From: Burkholderia pyrrocinia
GTDB lineage: Bacteria; Pseudomonadota; Gammaproteobacteria; Burkholderiales; Burkholderiaceae
Assembly (NCBI RefSeq): GCF_018417535.1
Contig: NZ_CP070979.1
Coordinates: 434,001 to 498,000 of the forward strand
DNA length: 64,000 bases
Reading direction: 5' to 3'
Part shown: one piece after another, positions 8,790 to 16,990 of the stretch
How positions within the stretch are numbered: position 1 is the first letter of the stretch
Layout of the letters: the number at the start of each line of letters is the position of its first letter
Made by a program: the position numbers and the translations under genes
The notes under the pieces: generated by a model
Database searches by the model: none
Told to the model about the DNA's origin: nothing
Seen by the model: the letters and a program-made list of their open reading frames with translations, nothing else

Positions 8790-9914
8790 TCAGCGCGGCG
8801 TGCCGAGGCCGAACGACGCGGCAAGTTGCGGACCCTTGTCGAGCAGCGAGGTCACTTCCTCCCGCCGCCGGGCCGACCATTGCGCCAGGCGCCCGACGAC
8901 ATCGGTCGCGTCCGCCGGCAGCGCTTCGGCAAGCGACACGGCATCGCTCGCCGCCTTCGACGTGCCCGATGCCGTATGCGGGCGCACGGTGCAGGCCGCG
9001 TCGCCGATCAGCGCGACGCGGCCATCGACGAAAGCGGGGCTCAGCGCATCGAAAATCGCCTGATTGAACGGCATGCGCGTCGTGCGAACCAGTTGCGACA
9101 GGGCGGCCGGCAAGCGTTCGTCGGCAAGCTGCCGCAGCGTGGCGGCGGCGTCGTCGGAAAGCTGCCCCGGATGCACGGACGCGTGATGGACGTGGCCGTT
9201 ACGATCGGTCAGGTGACGGCGCAGCGCGTCCTGATCGGCTTCGTTGCGATACCACAGCCAGTTGAAGCGGCGCATGCCCGGCGCGAGCGAGCCGTCGAGC
9301 GCGGGAATCAGGAACGCCATGAACAGCTCGCCAGGCGCCTTGTGCAGCGTCATGTTCTCGACCAGCGATGCGATCGCGGCAGTGTCGAAATCGGCTTCGT
9401 CGACGATGCCGCGCCATGCGAGGTAACCGGCAAACGACGGCGTATAGCCGGGGAAGAGGTGCGCGCGCAGGTTCGAGCCGGACCCGTCGGCTGCGATCAG
9501 CACATCCGCGCGGATCCGTTCGTCGTCCACGTGGACGTCGACACCGTCCGCGTCCTGGTCGAAACCGGTGACCGTGCGGCCGTAATGGATGCGTCCGCGC
9601 GGCAGCGTCTCGCACAGCGAGCGGTAGACGGCGTCCCATGACGAGAACGGCAGCATTTCGGGTTCGTCCCGCGTGACGAGGCCGTCGCGATCGATCCAGC
9701 GCCGCCGATGCGTCGGCACGCTGATCATCTGGCGGCAGTGACGGCCATGCTGTTCGAGAAACGACATCATCCGGCGCAACACGGCCACGCCGCCGCCCTG
9801 TCCGCGCAGCGGAGACGGCGAGCGCTCGCAGACCGTGACGTCGTGTCCGATGCAATCGAGCGTCAGCGCGGCCGCGAGGCCGGCGATCGATCCGCCTGCA
9901 ATGACTATCTTCAT
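8790..9914 (-). CDS. FAD-dependent aromatic hydroxylase / monooxygenase
   Basis: A 374-residue group A flavin monooxygenase. The FAD-binding Rossmann motif GGSIAGLAAAL is at residues 7-17. The DG motif is VLIAADGSGSNLR, and the GD motif GRVALIGDAACTVRPH lies near the C-terminus. Such enzymes hydroxylate aromatic or heteroaromatic rings in the cytosol with NAD(P)H and O2. It is the last gene of the minus-strand run from 15051, 170 bp after an ACMSD-like amidohydrolase. The start at 9914 begins directly with the FAD motif, and the DNA before it shows only unrelated Arg-rich frame. A deletion remnant of a close paralogue lies at 2875-3177. Confidence 0.92.
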   Translation of the reverse strand: MKIVIAGGSIAGLAAALTLDCIGHDVTVCERSPSPLRGQGGGVAVLRRMMSFLEQHGRHCRQMISVPTHRRRWIDRDGLVTRDEPEMLPFSSWDAVYRSLCETLPRGRIHYGRTVTGFDQDADGVDVHVDDERIRADVLIAADGSGSNLRAHLFPGYTPSFAGYLAWRGIVDEADFDTAAIASLVENMTLHKAPGELFMAFLIPALDGSLAPGMRRFNWLWYRNEADQDALRRHLTDRNGHVHHASVHPGQLSDDAAATLRQLADERLPAALSQLVRTTRMPFNQAIFDALSPAFVDGRVALIGDAACTVRPHTASGTSKAASDAVSLAEALPADATDVVGRLAQWSARRREEVTSLLDKGPQLAASFGLGTPR

Positions 9915-10084
9915 CGTGCGTGACTCCCGTGTTCGACCGGCGGCGTGCGTTGCCGGCCGTCGTGATGCGTGGCGGCGCACGCCGGTCCTTACCGGTTCGC
10001 CGGATGATGCCACGTCCGGCAACGGCCTGCGCCGACGGTGCAGGCGCGGGTCGAAAGCCGCCACATGCCTGCTGGTCCGCTCCG

Positions 10085-11218
10085 CTAGATCCCGAGCAGC
10101 TTGCCCGCATTGCCGCCGAGAATCATCGAACGCTGTTGCGCCGTCAGGTCGAGGCGGTCGAGAAAGCGGACCGGCTGCTCGTAGCCCATGTCGAAACAGT
10201 AGTCGCTGCCGAGTACGAGCCGGTCGACCCCGACGTTCTCCATCAGGAAGTTCAGCACGGGCCCCGAATGGGACACCGTGTCGTAGTTGAAGCGCCGCAG
10301 ATAACTGCTGGGTTTTTGCGCGAGCCGGCGTGTTTCGGGCCGCACGGTCCAGCCCGCGTCCAGGCGCCCGACGAGGATCGGCAGTGCGCCGCCCGCATGC
10401 GGCAACGTGACCTGCAGGGTCGGGTAGCGGTCGAGCACGCCGCCCAGGATCAGGTGCGAGCCCGCGATCGCCGTATCGAACGGATTGCCGAGCAGGTTGC
10501 TCAGGTAGAAATCGCCGAGCCGCGCGCCGCCGACCGTTTGCTGCGGATGCAGGAACACGGGCAGGCCCAGTTGCTCGATGCGTGCGATCACCGGCGCGAA
10601 CAGCGGATCGTCGAGATCGCGGTTGTCGATGTTGGTGCCCATGTACACGCCGCGCACGCCCGGCAACTGCGCCGCGCGCTCGAGTTCGTCGATCGCATCG
10701 GTCGCGTTCAGCATCGGCAGCGTCGCGAGGACGACGAAGCGCGTCGGGTGCCGCTGGTAGACGCGCGACGCGGCTGAATTCCAGTCGCGCGCGAGCTTCG
10801 CGTTGAACGGCCGGTCGCCCCAGTACGCCATCGGCACGCTGAGCGACAGCGCCTGGACGTCGACGCCGGACGCGACCATGTCCTTGAGCCGCGCATCGAC
10901 GTCGATGAACTTCATCGGCAGCGGCCCGAGGCCGCCGGCGGGCGTCCGGAACGTGAACGATGCTGCGTCGCACGCGAACGAACCGCCGAAGCGCTTGCCT
11001 TCGCCGCCGACCAGATCGCAGAAGCTTTCAGGGTAGTAGTGCGCGTGGATGTCGATCGAGCGGGGCCGGTGCGGCGGCACGGCGGCCGATGCGGCCGGTG
11101 CGCTCGCGGTGTCGGTCGCCGATGCGGGGCGTCCGGCCATGGTCGTGCCGGCGAGCGCGGCAAACGCGCCGAGCAGGCGGCGTCGTGCCGGCGACATGCA
11201 GCAGGTGCAATTCAACAT
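10085..11218 (-). CDS. ACMSD-like amidohydrolase with a Tat-type signal
   Basis: A member of the amidohydrolase-2 family that includes 2-amino-3-carboxymuconate-6-semialdehyde decarboxylase and gamma-resorcylate-type decarboxylases. About 377 residues. The metal ligands are visible: DIHAHYYP (two His), VFLHPQQ (His), LPHAGGALP (His) and LGSDYCFDMG (Asp). The N-terminus ARRRLLGAFAALAG followed by an Ala-rich stretch is a convincing twin-arginine signal, so this copy is probably periplasmic. That is unusual for the family. Two ATGs four codons apart are possible (11230 and 11218); the inner one has the better purine-rich spacer (AGAGA). It sits 40 bp after the acid symporter gene, suggesting work on the same aromatic or dicarboxylic compound. 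Confidence 0.88.
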   Translation of the reverse strand: MLNCTCCMSPARRRLLGAFAALAGTTMAGRPASATDTASAPAASAAVPPHRPRSIDIHAHYYPESFCDLVGGEGKRFGGSFACDAASFTFRTPAGGLGPLPMKFIDVDARLKDMVASGVDVQALSLSVPMAYWGDRPFNAKLARDWNSAASRVYQRHPTRFVVLATLPMLNATDAIDELERAAQLPGVRGVYMGTNIDNRDLDDPLFAPVIARIEQLGLPVFLHPQQTVGGARLGDFYLSNLLGNPFDTAIAGSHLILGGVLDRYPTLQVTLPHAGGALPILVGRLDAGWTVRPETRRLAQKPSSYLRRFNYDTVSHSGPVLNFLMENVGVDRLVLGSDYCFDMGYEQPVRFLDRLDLTAQQRSMILGGNAGKLLGI

Positions 11219-11258
11219 GGTGTCTCTCATGAAGTATCGATGATTCTGGTCGCGCGGC

Positions 11259-12911
11259 TCAGCCGCGTGGCGTCATGCCCATTTCGCAGGCGACGAGCTG
11301 CGTATCGAACTGCTCGCGCTCCCGTTGCGCACGGGCCGAGCGATCGGTGACGGAGAACAGGACGACGCCGGCGAACGCCGCCGCCATCGAGAACAGTGCC
11401 GGATATTCGTACGGATAGACCGCGTGCGCATGACCGAGCACCTGCACCCAGACGGTCGGGCTCAGCACGGTGAGCGTCACGGCGGTGGCAAGCCCGAGCA
11501 GGCCGCCCAGTACCGCGCCGCGCGTCGTCAGGCCACGCCAGTAGATCGAGAGCAGCAGCACGGGAAAGTTCGAGCTTGCCGCGATCGAAAACGTGAGGCT
11601 GACGATGAACGCGATGTTCTGCTTCTCGAACGCGATGCCGAGCAGGATCGCAAGCACACCGAGCACCAGGGTCGTCCCGCGCGCCACGCGCATTTCCTCT
11701 TGATCGGAAGCGCGCCCGCGACGCAGCACGTTCGCATAGAGGTCGTGCGAGATCGCCGACGAACCCGCGAGCGTCAGTCCGGCAACCACGGCCAGGATGG
11801 TCGAGAACGCGACCGCGCAGATGAAGCCGAGGTACACGTTGCCGCCGACCGCATGCGCGAGGTGGATCGCCACCATGTTCGCGCCGCCGGCGATGGCGCC
11901 GGATGCGTCGTGGTATTGCGGGTCCGACGCGACGAGCGCGATGGTGCCGAAGCCGATGATGATGATCAGCACGTAGCCGGCGCCGACGATGCCGGTCGCA
12001 TAGAGGATGCTCTTGCGGGCCGCCTTGACATCGCCGACCGTGAAGAAGCGCATCAGGATGTGCGGCAGGCCCGCGGTGCCGAAGATCAGCGCGAGGCCGA
12101 GCGACACGGCCGAGACCGGATCGGATACCAGGCCGCCGGGGCGCATGATCGCCGCGTGTTTCGGATGGACGAGAATCGCGTGCGCGAACAGCGCATCGAG
12201 GCTGAATCCGAAACGGCTCAGCACCATGATCGCCATGAAGGCCGCACCGGCGAGCAACAGCACGGCCTTGACGATCTGGATCCAGGTCGTCGCCAGCATC
12301 CCGCCGAAGAACACGTAGACGACCATCAGCACGCCGACGAACAGCACCGCGACCGTGTAGTTCAGGCCGAACAGCAGTTCGACCAGCTTGCCCGCGCCGA
12401 CCATCTGCGACACGAGATACAGCAGCACGATGACGATCGAGCTCGAGGCCGCGAACGCGCGGATCGGCCGTTGCCGGAGGCGATAGGACACGACGTCGGC
12501 GAGCGTGTACTTGCCGAGGTTGCGCAGCGGCTCGGCGATCAGGAACAGGATGATCGGCCAGCTCGCGAGAAAGCCGACCGAATAGATCAGGCCGTCGTAG
12601 CCGCTGGTGAACACCAGCGCGGAAATGCCGAGCAGCGACGCCGCCGACATGTAGTCGCCGGCGATCGCCCAGCCGTTCTGGAACGCGGTGATCTTGCCGC
12701 CCGCGGCGTAGTGGTCTGCCACGCTGTGGTTCTTGCGCGCGGCCCAGCGCGTGATGACGAGCGTCGACGCGACGAACAGCAGGAACATGCCGATCGCGAC
12801 CGGATTGTGCCCGTGCGCGAGGGCCGCGGGGCCGGTCGCGAATGCCGGTGCCGAGCCGACGGCGGCGACGGCGGCGACGGCGGCGATCGATGCGAGGAGC
12901 AGGCGTTTCAT
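11259..12911 (-). CDS. actP: ActP-type cation:acetate / short organic acid symporter
   Basis: A 550-residue sodium:solute symporter, the same length as E. coli ActP. It has a cleaved-type N-terminus (MKRLLLAS through PAFA) and about thirteen membrane helices. Typical motifs are [22 protein letters not shown] and [16 protein letters not shown]. It would carry a small monocarboxylate into the cell. Its ATG overlaps the stop of the preceding DUF485 gene by four bases, the classic yjcH-actP arrangement. No acetyl-CoA synthetase gene is adjacent. The neighbours are aromatic monooxygenases, so the cargo here may be a different organic acid. The signal region contains a perfect three-fold 9-bp repeat coding for Ala-Ala-Val. 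Confidence 0.9.
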   Translation of the reverse strand: MKRLLLASIAAVAAVAAVGSAPAFATGPAALAHGHNPVAIGMFLLFVASTLVITRWAARKNHSVADHYAAGGKITAFQNGWAIAGDYMSAASLLGISALVFTSGYDGLIYSVGFLASWPIILFLIAEPLRNLGKYTLADVVSYRLRQRPIRAFAASSSIVIVLLYLVSQMVGAGKLVELLFGLNYTVAVLFVGVLMVVYVFFGGMLATTWIQIVKAVLLLAGAAFMAIMVLSRFGFSLDALFAHAILVHPKHAAIMRPGGLVSDPVSAVSLGLALIFGTAGLPHILMRFFTVGDVKAARKSILYATGIVGAGYVLIIIIGFGTIALVASDPQYHDASGAIAGGANMVAIHLAHAVGGNVYLGFICAVAFSTILAVVAGLTLAGSSAISHDLYANVLRRGRASDQEEMRVARGTTLVLGVLAILLGIAFEKQNIAFIVSLTFSIAASSNFPVLLLSIYWRGLTTRGAVLGGLLGLATAVTLTVLSPTVWVQVLGHAHAVYPYEYPALFSMAAAFAGVVLFSVTDRSARAQREREQFDTQLVACEMGMTPRG

Positions 12912-13267
12912 CGATCGCCTCCGTGACGAATGGACGCGACGATCGTGTCGTGCACCGAATTGGCCTGATACACGTAAAGCGCGACCAGCGCGAACGTGAC
13001 GACAAACATGCCGAACCCGACCGGGATGCCCCACGGGGTCGGCCGGCCCTGCACGATCGGCTGTCCGAGCAGCGTCGGCGAAAACGCCAGCGTGAGGATG
13101 AACGCGAAATAGAGGGTGAGCATGACGAGCGTCAGGGACCAGGCGAGGCGCCTTCTGCGCTTGACGAGATCGCGAAAGCGGGCATCGCGCAGCAGCGGAT
13201 GCGTGGCCTGCGCCGGCGCGTCCAGGTCGGGCGCGGTGCGGGCGGCGGCCGGAATCGGGTGGTTCAC
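12908..13267 (-). CDS. yjcH: DUF485 membrane protein (YjcH-like), partner of ActP
   Basis: A 119-residue protein with a soluble N-terminal section ([21 protein letters not shown]) followed by two membrane helices separated by a short loop. This is the layout of the DUF485/YjcH family. Members are almost always encoded directly before ActP-type symporters and are thought to assist them; the molecular role is not established. The four-base ATGA overlap with actP fits. The preceding ribosome site is GGAGAC. The 76 bp separating it from the upstream monooxygenase contains no obvious promoter, so it is probably internal to the operon. Confidence 0.9.
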   Translation of the reverse strand: MNHPIPAAARTAPDLDAPAQATHPLLRDARFRDLVKRRRRLAWSLTLVMLTLYFAFILTLAFSPTLLGQPIVQGRPTPWGIPVGFGMFVVTFALVALYVYQANSVHDTIVASIRHGGDR

Positions 13268-13343
13268 GGTGTCTCCTTCGGGTTTGGGGTATCCGGGCCG
13301 GGCAGCGGGCGCCGCGCGTCTCGCGCGCCGCGCCCGCCCGTGC

Positions 13344-14570
13344 TCAGAAATGCGGCGGTACGGCGGTTTCCCGCATCACGACTTCCGGCGTCCGATAGCG
13401 CTCGGCCATTGCGCGCTCGGTGTCGTTTTTCAGTTGCGCCTGCATGTACGCGCCGAGATGGCGCGCGTGCTGCACGATCGCGGCACCGAATGCCGTGCGC
13501 GTTTCGCTGTATTCGCACAATGCGTCGAGCGTGTCGGTGCGCGTCGCCAGCGCCGTGACGAGCGCGAGCGCATCGCCGGCGGCTTTCGTGACGCCCATCC
13601 CGCAATGCGGCCGCGCGACGAACGCGGCGTCGCCGAGCAGCGCGATCCGGCCGAACGCCATGTTCGGTACTTCGAGGTCGTAGATCGGCTGGAACAGCGG
13701 TTGCGTCGCGCGCGCCACGACCTCGGCGAACTGCGGCGCAAGCAGCGCGTGGGCCGCGTCTTCCAGCTCGGCGAGGACGTCGCGCCGGATCAGCGTCGGT
13801 GGAATGCCGCCCGCCCACAGCTTGCCGGTCTCGTCGGTCAGCAGGTTCGGCAGGTCGGACTCTTCGCGGGTCGCGCGATACCAGACGAAGTTGTAGCGGC
13901 GCTCGCCGGGTTTCGTGCGGTTGCCCTGGCCGGCGACCGGATAACCGAGGATCTGCTCGTGCGGCGGCAGGCCGAACGCGAATTTCCCGAACAGCGTCGT
14001 GTGGGTCGCGCCCGACAGGCCGGCTTCGTCGACCAGCCCGCGCCACGCGACGTAGCCTGCATATTGAAGCTGCGCGTCCGGCAGGAACCGTTCGCGGATC
14101 GCCGAGCGGAATCCGTCGGCCGCGATCACCAAGTCGGCGTGCACGACCGAGCCGTCGGACAGCGTGACCGATGCGCGCTCCGGCCCGTCCGCGACATCGG
14201 TGACGACGGCGCCCGAGTGGTAATGCTGGTCGGGCAGAGCCGCGCGCAGCACGTGGTACATCTTGCTCCACGCGGTAAGTGTCTGCGGCAGCCTGCGTTC
14301 CGACTCCACGGTGCCGTCCCTGGCCAGCGTGATGCGCGATTCGACCTTCACGCCGATCGATTCGTCGATGCGCACGCCCGCGGCGAGCATCACGTCGAAC
14401 AGTTCCGGGTGCGTGACGATGCCGGCGCCGCGGCCCGAGAGCGCCTCGGGCACGCGTTCGAACACGTCCACGTCCCAGCCGTTGCGCAGCAGGAGATTCG
14501 CGGCGAACAGTCCGCCCAGCGAGCCGCCGACGATGGCGGCCTTGCGGTTCGGCGAAGTGCTGTCGTTCAT
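13344..14570 (-). CDS. FAD-dependent monooxygenase (HpxO / 2,6-dihydroxypyridine hydroxylase-like)
   Basis: A 408-residue group A flavoprotein hydroxylase. Residues 12-23 are the dinucleotide motif IVGGSLGGLFAA. The DG motif appears as LVIAADGFRSAIR and the GD motif as GRIALLGDAAFVARPHCGMG. The variant RPHCGMG is common in hydroxylases of urate, 2,6-dihydroxypyridine and related N-heterocycles, so a heteroaromatic acid is a reasonable guess for the substrate. The gene starts one base after the stop of the VOC gene, so the two are translated together. With the VOC protein, the symporter and the decarboxylase-like amidohydrolase it suggests hydroxylation, ring handling and decarboxylation of one imported compound. 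Confidence 0.92.
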   Translation of the reverse strand: MNDSTSPNRKAAIVGGSLGGLFAANLLLRNGWDVDVFERVPEALSGRGAGIVTHPELFDVMLAAGVRIDESIGVKVESRITLARDGTVESERRLPQTLTAWSKMYHVLRAALPDQHYHSGAVVTDVADGPERASVTLSDGSVVHADLVIAADGFRSAIRERFLPDAQLQYAGYVAWRGLVDEAGLSGATHTTLFGKFAFGLPPHEQILGYPVAGQGNRTKPGERRYNFVWYRATREESDLPNLLTDETGKLWAGGIPPTLIRRDVLAELEDAAHALLAPQFAEVVARATQPLFQPIYDLEVPNMAFGRIALLGDAAFVARPHCGMGVTKAAGDALALVTALATRTDTLDALCEYSETRTAFGAAIVQHARHLGAYMQAQLKNDTERAMAERYRTPEVVMRETAVPPHF

Positions 14571-14571
14571 G

Positions 14572-15051
14572 TCAGTCTCCGTGGGCGTCGCCGGCCGATG
14601 CGGCGGCGGGAAGTTCCAGGCCGGCGACCTCGGCGGCAGGGAAGTTGAGTTCGATCGTCACGCCGGACGGATCCTCGATGAAGACCTGATGCAGCCCGAG
14701 GCTCGGCACCGTGCGGTCGCGCCACGCGATGCCTTCCGCGCGCAGCGTGTGCCACATGGCTTCGACGCCGGTCGCGAGGAACGCGATGTGGTCGACGGTT
14801 CCGGTGCCCGTTGCGGGCAGGTCCTTGTCGCCGAGATAGGCCGCGAGCCCGTCCGGGTTGGCCGGATCGACACCGATGATGTGAACCGTTCCGTAATCGG
14901 CTTCGTCGCCGCCCTTGTAGAGCCACGCGCCGGGAAAGTCGAACGGCGGGCGATAGCCGCGCTTGAAGCCGAGCACACGTTCGTAGAACCGGCACGATTG
15001 CTCGAGATCGAGCGTGCGGATCGAGTAGTGTGCGAGTCTGGAGACTGGCAT
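14572..15051 (-). CDS. VOC-superfamily protein, possible ring-cleavage dioxygenase or lyase
   Basis: A 159-residue vicinal-oxygen-chelate protein with two beta-alpha-beta-beta-beta modules. The first begins LAHYSIRTLDLEQSCRFYERVLGF with an early His ligand. The second has VDHIAFLATGVEAM and ends HQVFIEDPSGVTIELNF with the late Glu ligand. This His/His/Glu pattern suits a metal-dependent glyoxalase, epimerase or small extradiol dioxygenase. It is the first gene of the minus-strand operon and is probably its control point: GGAG lies seven bases before the ATG, and two operator palindromes begin only 15 bp upstream of the start. Its partner monooxygenase favours a role in ring metabolism, but that is inference. 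Confidence 0.88.
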   Translation of the reverse strand: MPVSRLAHYSIRTLDLEQSCRFYERVLGFKRGYRPPFDFPGAWLYKGGDEADYGTVHIIGVDPANPDGLAAYLGDKDLPATGTGTVDHIAFLATGVEAMWHTLRAEGIAWRDRTVPSLGLHQVFIEDPSGVTIELNFPAAEVAGLELPAAASAGDAHGD

Positions 15052-15065
15052 GGGAGACTCCTTGT

Positions 15066-15094
15066 TTATCGATAGATAAGTTATCGTTCGATAA
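15066..15094. promoter_or_regulatory. double palindromic operator, two TTATC-N4-GATAA sites
   Basis: Two 14-bp sites lie almost end to end. One is TTATCGATAGATAA at 15066-15079 and the other TTATCGTTCGATAA at 15081-15094, with one base between. Both have perfect TTATC/GATAA arms, and their centres are 15 bp apart. They sit right before the ribosome site of the VOC gene, where a bound repressor would block transcription of the whole catabolic operon. Related single sites occur at 2793-2806 and 24459-24472. Confidence 0.65.
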
Positions 15095-15184
15095 ACTATA
15101 GTCGAAAAAACGGCGGGAAAAAGCCGCGATCGAACCGTGTTAACCCGCAGTCGGAAAAGGTGCCGGATGCCGGCGCATGGCGCG

Positions 15185-15457
15185 TTACGACGCGATCTCG
15201 CCGGCCATGACGTCGTCCGCATAGCACCACACCCAGCGCTCGCCGGGCTCGATCGAACGCGCGAGCGGGTGGCGGGTTTCGTGAAAATGCCGGCTGGCGT
15301 GGCGATTCGGCGACGAGTCGCAACAGCCGACGTGCCCGCAGGTCAGGCACAGGCGCAAGTGCACCCACCGGCTGCCGGACTTCACGCATTCCTCGCAGTA
15401 GTCCTTGTCGGTGGTCAGGATGCGCGCTTCAGCGAGATGGGTGCAGGTCGTGGCCAT
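15185..15457 (-). CDS. UBP-type zinc-finger protein
   Basis: A 90-residue protein that is almost entirely one zf-UBP domain, the fold that in eukaryotes binds the free C-terminal Gly-Gly of ubiquitin. The zinc ligands are visible: CTH near the start, CEEC, CLTCGHVGCC and the HASRHFHETRHPLA helix. Bacterial copies are known as small stand-alone proteins of unknown function. It is transcribed divergently from a thioredoxin-reductase-like fusion protein across about 218 bp containing a palindrome. The two probably share regulation and perhaps a redox task. The DNA on its downstream side is the VOC operator region. Confidence 0.92.
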   Translation of the reverse strand: MATTCTHLAEARILTTDKDYCEECVKSGSRWVHLRLCLTCGHVGCCDSSPNRHASRHFHETRHPLARSIEPGERWVWCYADDVMAGEIAS

Positions 15458-15563
15458 CGTCCGCTCCGATACCGGCGCCGGAGATCGCTCGCAGCGCGGC
15501 CGGCGCGAAGCTGCGAGCGGGGTTGGATACGGTTCATTGTGGACGGTCGTGTCGCGAGCGGAC

Positions 15564-15579
15564 CTTAATTCTTATTAAG
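15564..15579. promoter_or_regulatory. palindrome CTTAAT-N4-ATTAAG between divergent genes
   Basis: A perfect six-base inverted repeat, CTTAAT and ATTAAG, spaced by four bases and extended imperfectly by GACC and GGTC further out. It lies between the divergent UBP zinc-finger and thioredoxin-reductase-like genes, in the only AT-rich spot of the interval. That position suits an operator acting on both promoters. The binding protein is unknown. Confidence 0.4.
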
Positions 15580-15675
15580 CAGGTCGGCCCGGACGGCAGG
15601 GAGGACGTACAGTCACGAGTGCGGCCGGCGCGAGATCCGGCCGGGATCCGACATGGCGGTCATCGGGAGGTGCTC

Positions 15676-16947
15676 ATGACTCAGTCGCAGCATGTCAAGG
15701 TAATCGGCTTGCCGAACAGCAAGGAGGCCTACGCAATTCGCGACTTCCTGAAGCGCGGCGTGGTCGAGTACGAATGGTGCGAGTTGACGTCCGACAGCGA
15801 TTGCGCGCGCGAGCTGGGCATCGCGCCGCTGCGCGATATCCGGTTGCCGGTCGTCATCTTTCCGGACGGTTCGCGCATCTACCAGCCGACGCTGCCGGAG
15901 ATTGCCGCCAAGCTCGGCTGGGTCGCCCGGCCGCGCTTCATCGAGTACGACGTATCGATTTACGGCGCCGGTCCGGCTGGGCTGTCGGCGGCCGTCTACG
16001 CGGCGTCGGAAGGGCTGCGGGCCGTCGTGATCGAACGCGATGCGATCGGCGGGCAGGCGGGAACGAGTTCGCTGATCGAGAATTACATGGGGTTCCCGGA
16101 GGGCATTCCGGGCGCCGAGCTGGCCGAGCGCGCGCGCCAGCAGGCGGTCAAGTTCGGCGTCGAGCTGCTGATGATGCGCGAGGGCGTGCACGCGACGTTC
16201 GTCGACGGAAAGATTCGCGTCGACCTGGCCGACGGCTCGATCCTGACCGCGCGCTCGAACATCTGCGCGACCGGGATCGAATACCGCAGCCTCGGCCTGC
16301 CCGACGAACCGAAGTTTCTCAACGCCGGCCTGTTCTACGGCGCGGGGTCGAGCGAAGCGCCGATGTGCGAAGGCAAGCACGTGTTCATCGTCGGCGGCGG
16401 CAATTCGGCGGGGCAGGCAGCGATGAACTTCGCACGGCACGCGCGCGAGGTCACGATGATCGTCAGGGGCGCGTCGCTGGCGGCGACGCTGTCGCGCTAC
16501 CTGATCGACCGGATCGAGCGCATGCCCAACGTGACGGTCCGCTACGGCTCGACCGTCGACGCGCTGCACGGCGACGGCCGGCTCGAAGCGATCGTGCTGC
16601 GTTCGGAAGACGGCGCGCGCGAAGTGCTGCCGGCCACGCACCTGTTCGTCTGCATCGGCGGTGCGCCGAACACCGAATGGGCCCGCGATACGAACATCAT
16701 TCGCAATCCGGGCGGCTATCTGGTGACGGGCAGCGACCTGTACGACTGCCCGGCATTCGAGCGCGTATGGCCGCTCGAGCGCCGGCCGTACTATCTGGAA
16801 ACGAGCGTGCCCGGTTCGTTCGCGGCGGGGGACGTCCGGTCGGGTTCGGTCAAGCGGGTGGCGTCGGCGGTCGGCGAAGGGGCGATGGCCGTGACGTTCG
16901 TGCACCGGTTCCTGGGCGAAGACGCGCATCGGCCGAGCGGCGCCTGA
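15676..16947 (+). CDS. glutaredoxin-like / thioredoxin-reductase-like FAD oxidoreductase fusion
   Basis: A 423-residue protein. Residues 1-80 form a glutaredoxin/thioredoxin-like fold (VKVIGLPNSKEAYAIRDFL, cis-Pro in LPVVIFPDG), but the expected CxxC is absent (PNSKE). Residues 95-415 are a low-molecular-weight thioredoxin-reductase module: FAD site GAGPAGLSAAVYAA, NADPH site VFIVGGGNSAGQAA and C-terminal FAD motif FAAGDV. The redox-active pair of true thioredoxin reductases (CATC) is reduced to a single Cys (APMC) just before the NADPH site. It is therefore unlikely to be a standard thioredoxin reductase. GGGAGG lies six bases before the chosen ATG. It diverges from the UBP zinc-finger gene and converges on the giant kinase gene with a 43 bp gap. 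Confidence 0.88.
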   Translation: MTQSQHVKVIGLPNSKEAYAIRDFLKRGVVEYEWCELTSDSDCARELGIAPLRDIRLPVVIFPDGSRIYQPTLPEIAAKLGWVARPRFIEYDVSIYGAGPAGLSAAVYAASEGLRAVVIERDAIGGQAGTSSLIENYMGFPEGIPGAELAERARQQAVKFGVELLMMREGVHATFVDGKIRVDLADGSILTARSNICATGIEYRSLGLPDEPKFLNAGLFYGAGSSEAPMCEGKHVFIVGGGNSAGQAAMNFARHAREVTMIVRGASLAATLSRYLIDRIERMPNVTVRYGSTVDALHGDGRLEAIVLRSEDGAREVLPATHLFVCIGGAPNTEWARDTNIIRNPGGYLVTGSDLYDCPAFERVWPLERRPYYLETSVPGSFAAGDVRSGSVKRVASAVGEGAMAVTFVHRFLGEDAHRPSGA

Positions 16948-16990
16948 ACCGCGGCCACACGCGGGTTGCGCCGCATGCTCGCCTCTTGCG

